The notes below the pieces were generated by a model. The model saw only the letters and a list, made by a program, of their open reading frames with translations, was not told the DNA's origin and searched no databases. Shown here piece after piece: positions 63,134 through 64,000 of a stretch of 64,000 nucleotides of DNA. Position numbers and translations under genes: made by a program. Where the stretch lies: positions 1,394,501 through 1,458,500 of the forward strand of contig NZ_CP143423.1 of NCBI RefSeq assembly GCF_014337925.2. Reading direction: 5' to 3'. The DNA comes from Roseobacter fucihabitans. GTDB lineage: Bacteria > Pseudomonadota > Alphaproteobacteria > Rhodobacterales > Rhodobacteraceae. Numbering within the stretch: the stretch's first letter is position 1; the number at the start of each line of letters is the position of its first letter.

Positions 63134-64000
63134 ATGCAAATAAATCAACACGCTAGATTGTCTATTGCGCCTATGATGGACTGGACGGATCGGCATTGCC
63201 GTTATCTGCACCGCCAGCTGAGCCAGCATGCATTGCTTTACACCGAGATGGTGACATCCGCCGCTTTGGTGCGGGGTGGGGCTGTGCATCTGTTGGCGTA
63301 TTCTCAGCAGGAACATCCGGTTGCATTGCAATTAGGCGGCTCTGACCCGCAGGAATTGGCGCAGGCCGCTATTTTGGGTGAACAGGCCGGGTATCGCGAA
63401 ATCAATCTGAACGTGGGCTGCCCGTCGGACCGGGTACAATCTGGGTGTTTCGGGGCTGTGTTGATGCAGCAACCAGCGCTGGTCGCGCGGTGCTTTGGAG
63501 CCATGCAGTCGGCGGTTTCGGTGCCGGTGACGGTGAAATGCCGCATCGGTGTGGATGACCAGGACCCCGAAGTCGCGCTTCCCGAGTTCCTCGCCCATAT
63601 CGTGGCCGCAGGCTGCGAACGTGTGGCCATCCATGCGCGCAAGGCCTGGCTCGCGGGGCTCAGCCCCAAGGAAAACCGCGACATTCCCCCGCTGGATTAT
63701 CCTTTGGTGATGCGGATGAAGGAGTATTTTCCGAACCTTCATATTTCGATCAACGGCGGCATCACCTCCCTGGATCAGGCGCAAGCGTTCCTCGATGCTG
63801 GCCTGGATGGGGTGATGATAGGGCGCACAGCTTATCACAATCCGGCGGCGATTTTATGCGACGCTGACCGGCGGATTTTCGGTGCACATACCGCGACAAC
63901 GCCACAGGATGCCGTCCTGCAAATGCTGCCCTACATTGAGGCGCATCTGAGCGCGGGAGGCAAGCTGGGGCAGGTCACGCGCCATATGCTGGGCCTGTTC
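63134..64000 (+). CDS. dusA: tRNA-dihydrouridine synthase A, partial (runs off right edge)
   Basis: FMN enzyme that reduces uridines in the D-loop of tRNA. The visible 289 residues have LSIAPMMDWTDRHCRYLHRQ, YTEMVTSAALVRGG, VALQLGGSDPQELAQAA, REINLNVGCPSDRVQSGCFG with the catalytic Cys, VPVTVKCRIGVDD, CERVAIHARKAWLAGLSPKE and ISINGGITSLDQA with GVMIGRTAYHNPA. The first codons before LSIAPMMD probably derive from the inserted element, which keeps the gene expressed. It appears functional as far as it can be seen. Confidence 0.95.
   Translation, partial: MQINQHARLSIAPMMDWTDRHCRYLHRQLSQHALLYTEMVTSAALVRGGAVHLLAYSQQEHPVALQLGGSDPQELAQAAILGEQAGYREINLNVGCPSDRVQSGCFGAVLMQQPALVARCFGAMQSAVSVPVTVKCRIGVDDQDPEVALPEFLAHIVAAGCERVAIHARKAWLAGLSPKENRDIPPLDYPLVMRMKEYFPNLHISINGGITSLDQAQAFLDAGLDGVMIGRTAYHNPAAILCDADRRIFGAHTATTPQDAVLQMLPYIEAHLSAGGKLGQVTRHMLGLF
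63160..63186. other. Probable ICE attachment site (attR side) in the 5' end of dusA
   Basis: The stretch GCGCCTATGATGGACTGGAC, encoding APMMDWT at the start of DusA, corresponds to the known attachment region of dusA-specific integrases, and the integrase gene lies just upstream pointing away. The exact core and the partner attL cannot be set because the other end of the element is not in the window. Confidence 0.6.

Overview
The window looks like chromosomal DNA of a marine Roseobacter-group alphaproteobacterium (Rhodobacterales). Reasons are the P-type trb conjugation genes with DUF932, DUF2274 and DUF3363 partners, a Hint-domain protein and a VPLPA-CTERM protein typical of that order, TAXI-type TRAP transport of an organic solute, and a very high insertion-sequence load as seen in Octadecabacter/Loktanella-like genomes. 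The genus is inference. I saw no tRNA, rRNA or CRISPR array.

Region 1 (1-18.1 kb) is a decaying integrative and conjugative element (ICE) read on the minus strand: DUF932 gene, a ParB/toprim chimera, a lytic transglycosylase, a 3'-truncated relaxase, then trbB and trbC running off the left edge. Where the coupling gene traG would be expected there are about 10 kb of unrelated genes (serine hydrolase, MipA-like outer membrane protein, two AraC-type regulators, small membrane proteins, alpha/beta hydrolase, leucine-rich-repeat protein, a DJ-1/PfpI lipoprotein and a frameshifted GlxA-type regulator). An AbiE-type toxin-antitoxin pair and a serine resolvase lie beside the DUF932 gene.

Region 2 (18.8-28.5 kb) is IS-rich: an intact 1231-bp IS3-family element, a truncated second IS3-family element carrying a palindromic insertion, a GGDEF/EAL protein, a Hint protein, an orphan gene and an IS91-family element with an integrase-transposase pair.

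Region 3 (28.5-35.3 kb) is a minus-strand operon: ROK regulator, fused TRAP permease, TAXI binding protein, choline-sulfatase-like enzyme and a formylglycine-generating enzyme that would activate it. Region 4 (39.4-47.8 kb) is a plus-strand operon: dipeptide-type ABC transporter (binding protein, two permeases, two ATPases), HTH regulator, beta-lactamase-fold hydrolase and isochorismatase-family hydrolase. It is bracketed by two identical 2549-bp IS91-family copies in direct orientation.

Region 5 (51.7-54.6 kb) holds a LuxR-HTH/alpha-beta hydrolase gene split by a stop codon and a VPLPA-CTERM protein. Region 6 (55-64 kb) is a second, different ICE remnant: DUF2274, trbI, frameshifted trbG, trbF and a trbL cut by another copy of the 1231-bp IS3 element, then a second DUF932 gene, a tyrosine integrase with an in-frame stop, and dusA, the attachment gene of this ICE family. 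Three structured leaders of one type, probably radC RNA motifs, precede the two DUF932 genes and the ParB/toprim chimera.
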